Shown piece by piece: positions 11,801-18,160 of a DNA stretch of 64,000 nt. Below the pieces are notes generated by a model. It was not told where the DNA came from. It worked only from the letters and a program-made list of their open reading frames with translations, and searched no databases. Every line of letters starts with the position of its first letter. Position 1 is the stretch's first letter. The DNA comes from Saprospiraceae bacterium (GTDB lineage Bacteria > Bacteroidota > Bacteroidia > Chitinophagales > Saprospiraceae). The stretch covers positions 620,001 to 684,000 of the forward strand of contig JADJXD010000001.1 in assembly GCA_016715985.1 (NCBI GenBank), read 5' to 3'. Position numbers and translations under genes: made by a program.

Positions 11801-13644
11801 TTAAAAACACCACCAATAATCCTGCAATAAATAATATTGTTCGCAATTGTAATATAGAAGGTAATGCTACTTCAAAAACAACCTACGGAATTTCATCTGT
11901 CTCCTATCCTGATTTTGGGGGAAACTCAAATAACGCAAACCAATTTATTAATAACCAGGTGACCAAAGTTCAGATAGGTATTTATTCTGCCGGTCAATCT
12001 ATCTTTAACAAAAATGAAGGTACAATCATCCAATTAAATGAAATAAACTTATCTGCACCTGAAAATTTAAATATTGCAGGGATATATGTAGGATTTGAGA
12101 ATAATGCTAATATCATTGGAAATAATATCAGTAATGTAAATAGTGTAACAGGGTCAGTTTCAGGTATTGCTCTCGGCATTATTCCATCAAATACCGTGAT
12201 CGACTTTACCGGCGAAGAAGTCACCAATACACTCATATCCGACAATAAAATCAATGACATCACCATACAAGGTGATGGTTCAGCTTATGGTATTACTATT
12301 GCGTCAGTCATTTCCAATGGTAATTCAATGAATGAATTGCGAAATAATTTACTTTATAATATAAAAACTACTGTTGCTACGACCAATGATTTCATTGCCG
12401 GGATTTTAGTTGGTGGCGGCGGGAATGGTATCACAAAAATATTTCACAATACGATACGACTGACAGGAGTAGCTTCATTTTCGGCACCATCATTTTGTTT
12501 GGTTATAGGTGGCAATAATCCTCAGCTCAATGTGAAAAATAATATTTTTGTCAACGAAATGACGTCTTCATTAGGTAATAATTATACCATTGGTTTTACT
12601 TATGACAACTCCTTCTTAGGGTTCCAGTCAAATAGAAATAATTTTTACACTGCCGGACCACCATTTGCAGTCAAAGGAGGACTCAATAATACGCCATCTG
12701 GAGATATAATTGATTTTGCTGCTTATATAACCGCCATTGGAAAAGACGTAAATTCTAAAAATATCCTGCCTGTTTTTGTTTCACCTACCGACCTTCATTT
12801 GACACAAGACCCAATAAATTTATCTAATTTGGACGCAAAAGGAGATGCAGTAGGTATCCTCAAAGATATAGATTGTGAAGATAGAAGCCTCACCACTCCT
12901 GATATTGGTGCAGATGAAATCATTGGCTGTAACTATTCGGAAATAACACTTGTAAGTGCTGATGTTAATCCTATTCCCTGCAGTGGCAATACTACCAACC
13001 TATCCGTCAATGGCAATTTAAATGCGGCTTCAGACTGGAAATGGTACTCAGGAAGTTGTGGTGGCACCTTAATTGGTTCTGGTTCCGGAATTGCCGTTTC
13101 ACCTCAAGCTTCGACTACTTATTATGTCAGAGGTGAAGGAGGATGTGTTTCTGAAAGTGATTGTCAATCTGTAACAATTACTATTGCAGGAGATGTGGTT
13201 GTCAATACCAATTCATCAGGTCCCGGTTCATTGCGTACTGCAATCTCATGTGCAGGCGATGGAGATATCATTACGTTTGATCCAGGCGTATTGGGATTAC
13301 AAGACACAATTTTTATAAATTCAACCGGATTGGATATAAATAAATCAATTATTATCAACCAAACACCCTCAACTATAGTCAAAATTAAAACCACAGAACC
13401 GATTTCTATTTTTAATATCCTGAGTGGAAAAACTTTATCTCTCAATTATGTGCATCTGTTTTTGAATCCGGTTAGTCCAAATGTCTCTGGCAGGGCCATT
13501 CTGAATAATGGTAATATCCAAATGTCACATGTAAATATTTCGGAAAGAAGCCAAAACCTAAGTGGTAACGGAAGTACGATTCAAAATGAGAGTGGCAGTA
13601 GCGTCAATATTTCTTCTTCTAATCAGATAATCATCCAAAATTAA
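2842..13644 (+). CDS. Giant secreted right-handed beta-helix repeat protein (3600 aa)
   Basis: An N-terminal signal peptide (about residues 1-22, ending SFGQ) precedes four tandem blocks of parallel beta-helix sequence, rich in Asn, Ser, Thr, Gly and Ile. Units 2-4 each open with a TVCxSGCDxxSLTNxGG motif (Cys codons at 6148, 8776 and 11437), giving periods of 876 and 887 residues. Blocks end in a DIGADEGDF-like motif and are joined by a ~150-residue linker with conserved GFKPR(V/L)Y(Y/F)KK and DTIQYFV segments. A small Ig-like module with Cys (about 12930-13190) and a short final helix close the protein. It is presumably an adhesin or matrix protein; no catalytic site is evident. No T9SS C-terminal domain or other anchor is visible, which is odd for an exported Bacteroidetes protein of this size. 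A LytTR gene starts 6 bp downstream. Confidence 0.92.
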   Translation: MKYSKLCLIVFLVSGYYNSFGQVSTNSASGLNANYPTLAAAITSLNAATITGSVVITVNASETAPSGGYVITAQGSVANTITIDGNNFAIIGSQSNSPGSFTDAIFKLVGADYITIENFILQENILATNITPATNTVTEWGIALFAESVTNGSQNNIIQNNVISLRVSALDRNTIGIYSNVNHLATSIAARGSITAFSGTNSDNKIYGNTISKVSRGIVFSGNLSATNHDQNNEIGGSTPSSGNIIKEWGHSNSAVSYSGGESEKVAISSNRQINESISNNIITSNFMTSNTNGQTIIAIYKGGTSYNPTATTTISNNTITLKGLDHNLFGIYCFGSSYNGLTLNITGNKLLKWTLNENSSGWGINGILNVMSANTLNVTDNLIRGLTTQQTFGNFSMIINQGSVINAININNNQFGNDEGPLVNFNGITSIANLIDNSNGVSTCSLSISGNEFNGITYTNPTSHSLRFINISSTSSPIPVRNISQNVFKNMNLNMTGPVTFFNLSSNIPANGILALNNNSIQGNFIKSGASGDIKIIDTGSGFSAGANAVVTIDSNNFSNITSEGTSTFNGITYNLGQSFTATGNTFSNLSLGGSNSSGNYAFSVTAASIVNMSDNIISNINTPFAFFGINNTQTGTSSILNNNQIFNITSGTNNSGILYGGSHNFVEIINNTINDLTATNGNVTAINCTVNSGATVASIAKNKISNLIGNGATNLIKGLTIGVSSTNNLQCTVSNNIIGDLKAPNANIDNAIRVVEMATNGATIDVNFYYNTIYLNATSTGPTFGSSIFTTNGFARLDLRNNIFVNNSTPNGAGLNVVFKNLSITAANYKPNSGNNLLYAGVPDAQRLIYSSGVIADQTLQSFQARVYPRDSRSVTELPSFLSLDGTSSNYLHLDTALPTKAENGGVHIPGFATDFDNVIRAGNPGYLGSGSLPDIGADEGDFAILDVTGPLISFTNLSTTASLANRNFNNVSITDVSGINNTAGFKPRVYYKKKNQANTFIDNTNTTDGWKYMEATGNTSPFDFVLDYSLLYGGSAVIGDTIQYFVLAQDLAPTPNVGLVSGILAAIPLSVNLDVSHFPLINAINFYAIKAGNEGAKTVCPSGCDYSSLTNDGGIFEAINNSLVTDNLTIQITDDLTAELGTHPLNEFNAGKTILIRPVGGVKRTISGTAANGKPLIDLNGADFVTIDGINTGGDSLTISNLSVSSTTGTSTIRFTNAAANNTLINCRILGSSTVSLSSYGSVILFNNNILGNNNNSINHCDIGPAGINLPVVLISSNSTHHVSGNSISNCNLFDFFSATKSSAGIYLENNIGVGTNWNISGNRFFQTTPKTITTTGSINHSCINMFGGDGHTIQNNIVGYANALGTGIYSIIGVSGSSVSGLILGSGTNTYSSIQGNKISNLSFTGTTLGSMTLMSVSGLANVGTIIPNEFGDTLTNANIIYTTNSNSTGTLNGLSINQSFTNTSVKNNIFGGIQASNIGSSGCNFNAIICSNEAKAYISENIIGGNTINSLHCTSSSTSSMKGVFNSLGNFVNISNNIIRNLSSTSNASSNVYGIELNTNSYSHTVDRNKIFMLSGLGSAGFGNIYGVTINPSSSGSTSIEANFIHTLNTEASGNLIAGINIVNGLNKVSNNIIRLGLKEDSSPITLPCSIYGIYETAGNSRLYHNTVLIAGINVEVGVAPTAALRRVLASGDEIRNNIFSNIRSNNTTGGSHYNIYVDATTITPIVNNNLYFNSSDSYSFLGRRGNTNFTSLSTWSATTGKDANSFSEDPSFILPLGNSTNLDLHILKDRNSASNNNGSPIIEVNTDFDGDVRSATTPDIGADEGDFVALNISYTPLTNTKITPNCSLENVNIIAPNSVNNTAGFKPKIYFKKTTDANDLTGWKFTETTSVASPYSFHIDYSLLNIPSITIADTIQYFVAAQDLSMPSRAAIESGLTNAATTEVNLNASHFPILGNINNFIFLDTMIGNYTVCNSGCDFESLTNEGGLFSVINARLVTGNIVVSILSDLTSESGTHSLNQFTPGFTLSIVPTGGVLRTISGTVSAKGLIALAGADNVTIDGLNTGGNGFTISNLSTSNTSYTSTIEMRSDASNNLVKNCTVLGSSTGSTTNCGVIIITYANIITGNDNNIIRKCNVGPAGSNHPTTGIIVNGISGTTVNDNNVIDSNIIFDYFSATITSSGIQLGSLVSNTTITNNKFYQSVPRTQTGFNTHYAINVNNSGFSTISDNIIGGSDSNNNGMYEIGATNASSKFYPIYISASTLDTTKVNTNIIKNLLVNGNRSGTGSSTPFTCINVNSGLVQINNNTIGDMQGTASISYTSSSTSAGQIYGIRSISQESITTNLNKIGGISITNSSTGAAHFLGLSVGNVSFGKTWICLNNTIGGTHPQSIQSNGTNTGTMFQGINASGLNNSVNNVVSNNTIKNMFRLNLTAGVSLFSGIWVGAVGTITDNKIYNLASGSVTGTGQISGIYLGQTSTQTTNLERNSVHSFSTINPSCELLGIYVATGTYNVINNVIRLGVTPDGTSVSVPSMVTGIQENGTTVGNYYHNTVYIGGAVTGTGSSRCYFTNKAVASGIFRNNIFQNTRSNSVAGGHHTVFTTSSNVTINTDNNLYHTSGTDGKMALIVATPRLNLDAWRNANLRDKASIYSIPNLLNPDGDTSNFGLNINPVLVSPAEGSGVFAGNVTKDILGQTRSSLTPHDIGAYAGNFIGGDFISPEINFTDLSNDVVQPNRIFSNVTISDITGVETSSGLKPRLYFKKSTDANNESGWKFVEANNNTSPFNFTIDYSLLNAGSVQANDIIQYFVIASDIAAVPNVGKKDAIFAISPTDVVLGASHFPISGTLKSYTIKADIMGTKTVCTSGCDFNSLTNAGGAFEFINNNIVVGNVQLNITSDLATETGNVALNEFSSSFTLTIRPSGGPRVITNTSINNFITIDGADNVIIDGSLSSTNNTLCPLSKASRDLTIKNVNVNFNNSVVFIKNTTNNPAINNIVRNCNIEGNATSKTTYGISSVSYPDFGGNSNNANQFINNQVTKVQIGIYSAGQSIFNKNEGTIIQLNEINLSAPENLNIAGIYVGFENNANIIGNNISNVNSVTGSVSGIALGIIPSNTVIDFTGEEVTNTLISDNKINDITIQGDGSAYGITIASVISNGNSMNELRNNLLYNIKTTVATTNDFIAGILVGGGGNGITKIFHNTIRLTGVASFSAPSFCLVIGGNNPQLNVKNNIFVNEMTSSLGNNYTIGFTYDNSFLGFQSNRNNFYTAGPPFAVKGGLNNTPSGDIIDFAAYITAIGKDVNSKNILPVFVSPTDLHLTQDPINLSNLDAKGDAVGILKDIDCEDRSLTTPDIGADEIIGCNYSEITLVSADVNPIPCSGNTTNLSVNGNLNAASDWKWYSGSCGGTLIGSGSGIAVSPQASTTYYVRGEGGCVSESDCQSVTITIAGDVVVNTNSSGPGSLRTAISCAGDGDIITFDPGVLGLQDTIFINSTGLDINKSIIINQTPSTIVKIKTTEPISIFNILSGKTLSLNYVHLFLNPVSPNVSGRAILNNGNIQMSHVNISERSQNLSGNGSTIQNESGSSVNISSSNQIIIQN
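6124..12920 (+). repeat. Tandem ~2.65-kb coding repeats in the giant beta-helix gene
   Basis: Three successive copies of a beta-helix unit start at about 6124, 8761 and 11405. Aligned Cys codons (6148, 8776, 11437) give spacings of 2628 and 2661 bp, both multiples of three. A more divergent first copy without the Cys motif occupies about 2905-6120. The copies have diverged clearly at the DNA level, so the expansion is not recent. Confidence 0.8.
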
Positions 13645-13650
13645 ATAACT

Positions 13651-14100
13651 ATGAGTTCAGCACAAATTATCAATATTTCATCAAGTGATGACATTCAAAA
13701 AAATGAAATGGAGCAACTACGTCAAGAACTAAAGCGGATCAAATCGCAACTCCAGGCTTTGATGAACCAACTGCAAACATTTAATAATATCATGGTGTAT
13801 CATTCCGGAGAGTACAAAAAAATCACTGTGAATGAAATAATTATGATCCATTCAAATAATAATTACTCAACTTTTTATCTCGATGACGGAAGTAAAATTT
13901 TAACTTCCAAAACACTTAAATATTGGGAAACCACAATAAATAACAAGGATTTAGTCAGAATACATCATTCGAGATTAATAAACAAAAATAAAATTCATGT
14001 AATCAAGGTGGAAAGTTCAGAAATTAAACTATTCGGGAATGTTACGGCACGATATTCCCGAATGTCGAAATCTAAACTTTCGGAGCTATTAAGAAATTAA
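13651..14100 (+). CDS. LytTR-type DNA-binding protein without receiver domain
   Basis: A 149-residue protein. Residues about 17-45 form a predicted coiled coil rich in Glu, Gln, Leu and Lys. Residues about 50-148 match a LytTR DNA-binding domain, with the characteristic (I)IMIHSNNNYSTFYL strand, the SKTLKYWE helix and the LVRIHHSRLINKNKI segment. There is no response-regulator receiver and no membrane segment, so it is not a standard phosphorylation target; the coiled coil may mediate dimerisation or contact with another regulator. The ATG lies 6 bp behind the giant surface-protein gene, which implies one transcript. It may feed back on that operon. Confidence 0.9.
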   Translation: MSSAQIINISSSDDIQKNEMEQLRQELKRIKSQLQALMNQLQTFNNIMVYHSGEYKKITVNEIIMIHSNNNYSTFYLDDGSKILTSKTLKYWETTINNKDLVRIHHSRLINKNKIHVIKVESSEIKLFGNVTARYSRMSKSKLSELLRN

Positions 14101-14210
14101 AAGATGGCATTTTTCCAAAATAATCTGATTGTCCATAAAACGTCAGTCCTTTTAGCCGATTTGCTTTTCAGTTAATATAATCCCGAATGTGCTGATAACA
14201 TTTTCTGCAA

Positions 14211-14912
14211 TTAATGACACATCACTGGATTATGTAATGCCTCATAAAAATTAAGTTCCAGGGGAGTTTGTGAGAAAATACCTCTGTAAATCAAATAGCC
14301 TCCTAGTATCAACGAGATAATCGGGTATAATTTTCGTAATGAAATCCGTAGACCAAACGGTACCGCTCCCTTCAAAATAATCAGCGATATCATAGCAGGA
14401 AATGTTCCCAATCCAAAAAACAACATAAATCCCATACTTCCCCACACATGACTAAGTGAAACGGCTCCAGCTATGGCCAGATATACCAGCCCGCATGGAA
14501 GCAATCCATTTAAAATTCCGAACTTAAAATATGAAATATCTCCTTTTTGATGAATTATACCGGAGAGTGAATTTGTTACTTTTTGGTAAACATTCCTTCC
14601 CCAGGAGAAATTTGAAATAAATGTGTCAGGATTGACAGAAAACAGAAATATAATGATCAAAACGATACCTGCTGTTACAGAAAGAAATTTTTGTAATCCC
14701 GCCATCGCCAGTAATCCGCCGAACATTCCAAAAAACACTCCGAGAATCATATAACTGAATGTTCTGCCAATATTATATTTCAATGAATTCCAAAAATTGG
14801 ATAATTGTGATTGTGTTTTATCCATGCCACTCACCGCAAGTGCCAGCGGGCCACACATGCCAATACAATGCAAACTGCCCAAAAAACCTAATGTGAGTGC
14901 GATCCAATACAT
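14211..14912 (-). CDS. Sulfite exporter TauE/SafE-type (UreH/DsbD-like) membrane protein of the cbb3 cluster
   Basis: A 233-residue polytopic membrane protein with about six helices. The opening helix carries HCIGMCGPLALAVSG and a later helix carries NGLLPCGLVYLAIAGA, the paired Cys-containing motifs of the SafE/DsbD_2 family that commonly closes cbb3 oxidase operons in Bacteroidetes. The Cys pair suggests a part in copper or thiol handling during oxidase assembly, but this is inferred from family and context. It is the last gene of the operon, 5 bp after ccoH. Confidence 0.85.
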   Translation of the reverse strand: MYWIALTLGFLGSLHCIGMCGPLALAVSGMDKTQSQLSNFWNSLKYNIGRTFSYMILGVFFGMFGGLLAMAGLQKFLSVTAGIVLIIIFLFSVNPDTFISNFSWGRNVYQKVTNSLSGIIHQKGDISYFKFGILNGLLPCGLVYLAIAGAVSLSHVWGSMGFMLFFGLGTFPAMISLIILKGAVPFGLRISLRKLYPIISLILGGYLIYRGIFSQTPLELNFYEALHNPVMCH

Positions 14913-14917
14913 ATTGA

Positions 14918-15361
14918 TTAAAGATAGATATCCGTTTCCTTAAAATAAGGAATATTGCCGGTAGTCCAATCTACTTTTATTTTCCATTTGCCCGGACTCA
15001 GTTGATGTGTGGGTATAACCAGGATTGAATCATTTGTTAAATGAAGTGGAATCTTTATATCTTCATTTTTGGCAGCAGCACGATAAAATAATATCTCACC
15101 TTCTATCAATTGACCTGTGGGATGCGGAAAAGCAAGTTCAACTTCTTGCGATTCTTTAGATATTGTAATAATCAAATCTTTGCCGGTATCCTGAAGATTT
15201 TTCAGTTTGTCATAGTGCTGCTGGTACTTTATGTCTTCTTCATAGTATTTATCAATGACCAGACTGTTGTCGATTTGTCTTGATTTATAAAGTACAAACC
15301 CTAATGTCAATACAAACAATGTAAAAAAAATAAAAAGGCCTGTACCCCAATTAATTCTCAT
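14918..15361 (-). CDS. ccoH: FixH/CcoH-type cbb3 oxidase assembly protein
   Basis: A small single-span protein: a membrane helix at about residues 6-26, then a periplasmic domain with the FixH pattern (a YYEEDIKYQQ segment after the helix and a beta-rich body ending in a WKIKVDWTTG strand). FixH-family proteins assist assembly of cbb3 oxidase. I chose the ATG at 15361 (147 residues); a TTG two codons upstream is possible but unnecessary. It sits between ccoG (41 bp or more away) and the SafE-type gene (5 bp). Confidence 0.85.
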   Translation of the reverse strand: MRINWGTGLFIFFTLFVLTLGFVLYKSRQIDNSLVIDKYYEEDIKYQQHYDKLKNLQDTGKDLIITISKESQEVELAFPHPTGQLIEGEILFYRAAAKNEDIKIPLHLTNDSILVIPTHQLSPGKWKIKVDWTTGNIPYFKETDIYL

Positions 15362-15408
15362 CAGCAAGATTTTTAATACGATTTAAAATTACAAGTTACA
15401 AATTAAAA

Positions 15409-16887
15409 TCATTGGACTGGTCCAAAAAAACTGGTTTTTACTTTTTCAATCATTTTATCACCCGCAAATACTCCGACCTCAATGTCATTGCTTCTGCTTT
15501 TAAGGTCATTTTTTGAAATCTTAATAAATAAGGCTCCTTCAGATTTTCCATTTTTACGTACTTCCGGTTTTTGTTCACCCACCACTTCAACAGTTCCATT
15601 AATATTCAGCAACCTGAATTCAACTATATAGTTTTCCGAAGTTTTATTTATCATCTGATAATTATACAAATTGGATATACGACCGTCTTCCTGTGTCTGG
15701 AACAACATACCCGGTGTTCTTAGTATTAAGACTTCAACATCAGATCTCAAACTAAAAAGCAATACTTCTACCGCCAATAGCAAAATAAGTACCGCAGAAT
15801 AAGCCAGCACCCGTGGATTAAAAATTTTGGTACTTCTTTTTTCTATACCTTCTATACTGTCTATTCTTATCAACCCTAATGGCCGATCAATCTTTTCCAT
15901 TACTTCATCACACGCATCCATACACGCAGTACAATTGACACATTCGAGTTGTGTGCCGTGACGTATGTCGATACCGGTAGGACAAACCTGAACACAAAGG
16001 CTGCAATCAATGCAATCGCCTGCTTTGAGTCTGAACTGATCCGTATAGGCGGTTTCGTTTTCTGACGTAACAGCAGAAGTCTGTGTTTGGACTGTCAATA
16101 CCTGATCTTTGTTCTTTTTGATTTTAGATCTCGGCTCTCCCCGCACAAAATCATATGCAACTACAAGAGATTTATTGTCTAAAAGTACACCCTGCAATCT
16201 TCCATAAGGACAAATCGCAATACAAACCTGCTCTCTCATTTTAGCAAATACTCCGTAAAAAATAAATGAAAAAATGATCATCGCTATGAAGCCTGTCAAA
16301 TGCATTGAAATAGGTTCAGAAATAATGAGAATAACCTCATCCAATCCGATAATATAGGCCAGAAATGTGTTTGCTATGAGTATAGATATTCCAAAAAATA
16401 TCAGATGTTTTCCTGCTTTTTTAAAGATTTTCTTTTGGTTCCATTCCTGATTGTCCAATTTTCGTTGTGCATTGGCATCACCTTCTATCCAGTATTCAAT
16501 TTTCCTGAAAACCATCTCCATAAAAATGGTCTGTGGACAAACCCACCCACAAAACAACCTCCCGAAGACAACCGTGAATAAAATTATAAAAACAACAAAG
16601 ATCAACATGGCAATCACAAACAGATAAAAATCCTGCGGACCAAAATGAAAACTAAAAAGTATAAAATTCCTTTCCGGTATATTAAACAATATAAATGGCT
16701 CACCATTCACTTTTATGAAAGGCAATCCGAACAGCACTATAAGATAAAACCATGTGAGATAAGTGCGATAATTATAAAACTTGCCCTTTGGCTTTTTAGG
16801 ATAAACCCAGATTCTCTTACCGTCTTTATCTACAGTAGCAATACTGTCCCTGAATTGTTCGTCAGGATTAAATTCATCTATTGTCAT
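15409..16887 (-). CDS. ccoG: Cytochrome c oxidase accessory protein CcoG (FixG)
   Basis: A 492-residue membrane-bound ferredoxin-like protein needed to mature cbb3 oxidase, probably through copper reduction. Several transmembrane helices lie in the first 220 residues, with a CGWVCP motif at about 113-118 and a CIAICPYGR motif at 222-230. A double 4Fe-4S ferredoxin module follows (Cys 292, 295, 298, 302 and 316, 319, 322, 326). A further helix near 350 precedes the C-terminal FixG_C immunoglobulin-like domain. Length and domain order are those of the family. It lies 63 bp after ccoP. Confidence 0.96.
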   Translation of the reverse strand: MTIDEFNPDEQFRDSIATVDKDGKRIWVYPKKPKGKFYNYRTYLTWFYLIVLFGLPFIKVNGEPFILFNIPERNFILFSFHFGPQDFYLFVIAMLIFVVFIILFTVVFGRLFCGWVCPQTIFMEMVFRKIEYWIEGDANAQRKLDNQEWNQKKIFKKAGKHLIFFGISILIANTFLAYIIGLDEVILIISEPISMHLTGFIAMIIFSFIFYGVFAKMREQVCIAICPYGRLQGVLLDNKSLVVAYDFVRGEPRSKIKKNKDQVLTVQTQTSAVTSENETAYTDQFRLKAGDCIDCSLCVQVCPTGIDIRHGTQLECVNCTACMDACDEVMEKIDRPLGLIRIDSIEGIEKRSTKIFNPRVLAYSAVLILLLAVEVLLFSLRSDVEVLILRTPGMLFQTQEDGRISNLYNYQMINKTSENYIVEFRLLNINGTVEVVGEQKPEVRKNGKSEGALFIKISKNDLKSRSNDIEVGVFAGDKMIEKVKTSFFGPVQ

Positions 16888-16950
16888 TATAATTATTCTC
16901 AGCGTATTCTAACATGGTTCTAAATATTAAACTGAAGGTTTTCAATTGTA

Positions 16951-17904
16951 TTAACCTTTTTGTGAAGGATCGGTATTGTCGGGAATTGAATCAATATTTG
17001 CCGGAGCTTCTTTTTCAGGTTCATACAAAATACCTTCCTGTGCTTTAGGGTTTGGTGGATTAGTTCCTCCAAGTGACATAATGTAACTTGCTACCTGCTG
17101 CATTGCAAGAGGTCTTAACTGTGCTTTCCAGGAAATCATACCTTTTTCCGGAACACCATATTTGATGGTCGAAAAAATATTTTGAATACTACCACCATGA
17201 ATCCAATATTTATCCGTAAAATTAGGACCCACCGTTCCTTCTCCATATTCCCCATGACAAACTTTACAATTTGCTACGTAAATACTTTTACCTTCTTCAA
17301 GTGAGGCGGGATCGTTCAAATATACAACGCTGTTTTCATCTACTAAATTTGCCTGACCAGCCAGAAATTTCAATTTCTGTTCTTCAGCTTTTTCAATAGA
17401 TACTATATATTCAGTTTCCTGATCAACACCCAAATCTGTAAAATGATAATAAATTAAATAACCGATTCCCCAGAAAATGGTAATATAAAATAACCAAACC
17501 CACCATGGCGGAAGCAAATTATCCAATTCACGGATTCCATCATAGTCATGATCCATTTCTATTTCCTTCTCTCTTTCAAGAGGTATTATATTCCACGACT
17601 TTTGAGATATTTTATCCCACAACGTACCGGTAGCAGACAAGTTGGCTTTTTCAAGTACTTCAGGTCCATACTGATCCAGCAGTTTCATTCTTTGAATCTC
17701 AATTAAAGCCCAGACCAGATTGAGACCTGCCAGTATGACTCCAATCAATACCAACACAGCCAATAATAAAATTATGTTGTCGTATGCTAAATTCAAGACA
17801 CTGCCGGTAGTGGACATACTTTCCTGTGGTTCCTGCGCTGATAAACTGACAGCAGAAAAGAGTACTACACAATATACCAAAATTGAAATTAAAAGCTTAT
17901 TCAT
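16951..17904 (-). CDS. ccoP: cbb3 oxidase subunit CcoP, mono-haem cytochrome c
   Basis: A 317-residue cytochrome. An N-terminal signal-like segment (ending SLSAQ) and a membrane helix (about 42-68) are followed by the CcoP N-terminal domain, with its LLPPWWVWLFY helix at about 130-152. A single class I cytochrome c domain follows, with haem motif CKVCH at 213-217 and a candidate Met ligand in a GMISW segment. Classical CcoP has two haem c groups; only one CXXCH is present here. The protein passes electrons into the CcoN-CcoO core. Confidence 0.93.
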   Translation of the reverse strand: MNKLLISILVYCVVLFSAVSLSAQEPQESMSTTGSVLNLAYDNIILLLAVLVLIGVILAGLNLVWALIEIQRMKLLDQYGPEVLEKANLSATGTLWDKISQKSWNIIPLEREKEIEMDHDYDGIRELDNLLPPWWVWLFYITIFWGIGYLIYYHFTDLGVDQETEYIVSIEKAEEQKLKFLAGQANLVDENSVVYLNDPASLEEGKSIYVANCKVCHGEYGEGTVGPNFTDKYWIHGGSIQNIFSTIKYGVPEKGMISWKAQLRPLAMQQVASYIMSLGGTNPPNPKAQEGILYEPEKEAPANIDSIPDNTDPSQKG

Positions 17905-17960
17905 TTTGAAAAATTTTTATAGATTAATGTATTCCCAAAATCATGAGGTTATTTAAATTA

Positions 17961-18137
17961 CTATCGATCTGTCATTTTATCTTCATCCAAAGGTAAATTG
18001 GACATTTTATCAATATAAGATTTATTGTCCCTTAAAACCATCCATATGCTGATCAGAAAAATAGTTAAAAAAGTCAGGAGAGCAAAAAGTGCCATCCAAT
18101 TGATGTTGCCCGCTGTTTCTAAAATATATTTGTACAT
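17961..18137 (-). CDS. ccoQ: CcoQ/FixQ-like small subunit of cbb3 oxidase
   Basis: A 58-residue ORF exactly between ccoNO (23 bp upstream) and ccoP (56 bp downstream), on the same strand. It begins MYKYILETAGNIN, has one membrane helix at about residues 15-35 (ALFALLTFLTIFLISIW), and ends in a charged cytoplasmic tail (LPLDEDKMTDR). Size, topology and position match CcoQ, which stabilises the oxidase. Sequence similarity alone would be weak in a protein this small, so position carries much of the call. Confidence 0.8.
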   Translation of the reverse strand: MYKYILETAGNINWMALFALLTFLTIFLISIWMVLRDNKSYIDKMSNLPLDEDKMTDR

Positions 18138-18160
18138 AATTTTTAGTTTTATTTGATCAA

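Noticed and set aside
2943..13445. Many minus-strand ORFs of 60-130 codons inside the giant beta-helix gene
   Set aside because: They arise from the repetitive codon pattern of the plus-strand gene and share no conserved features.
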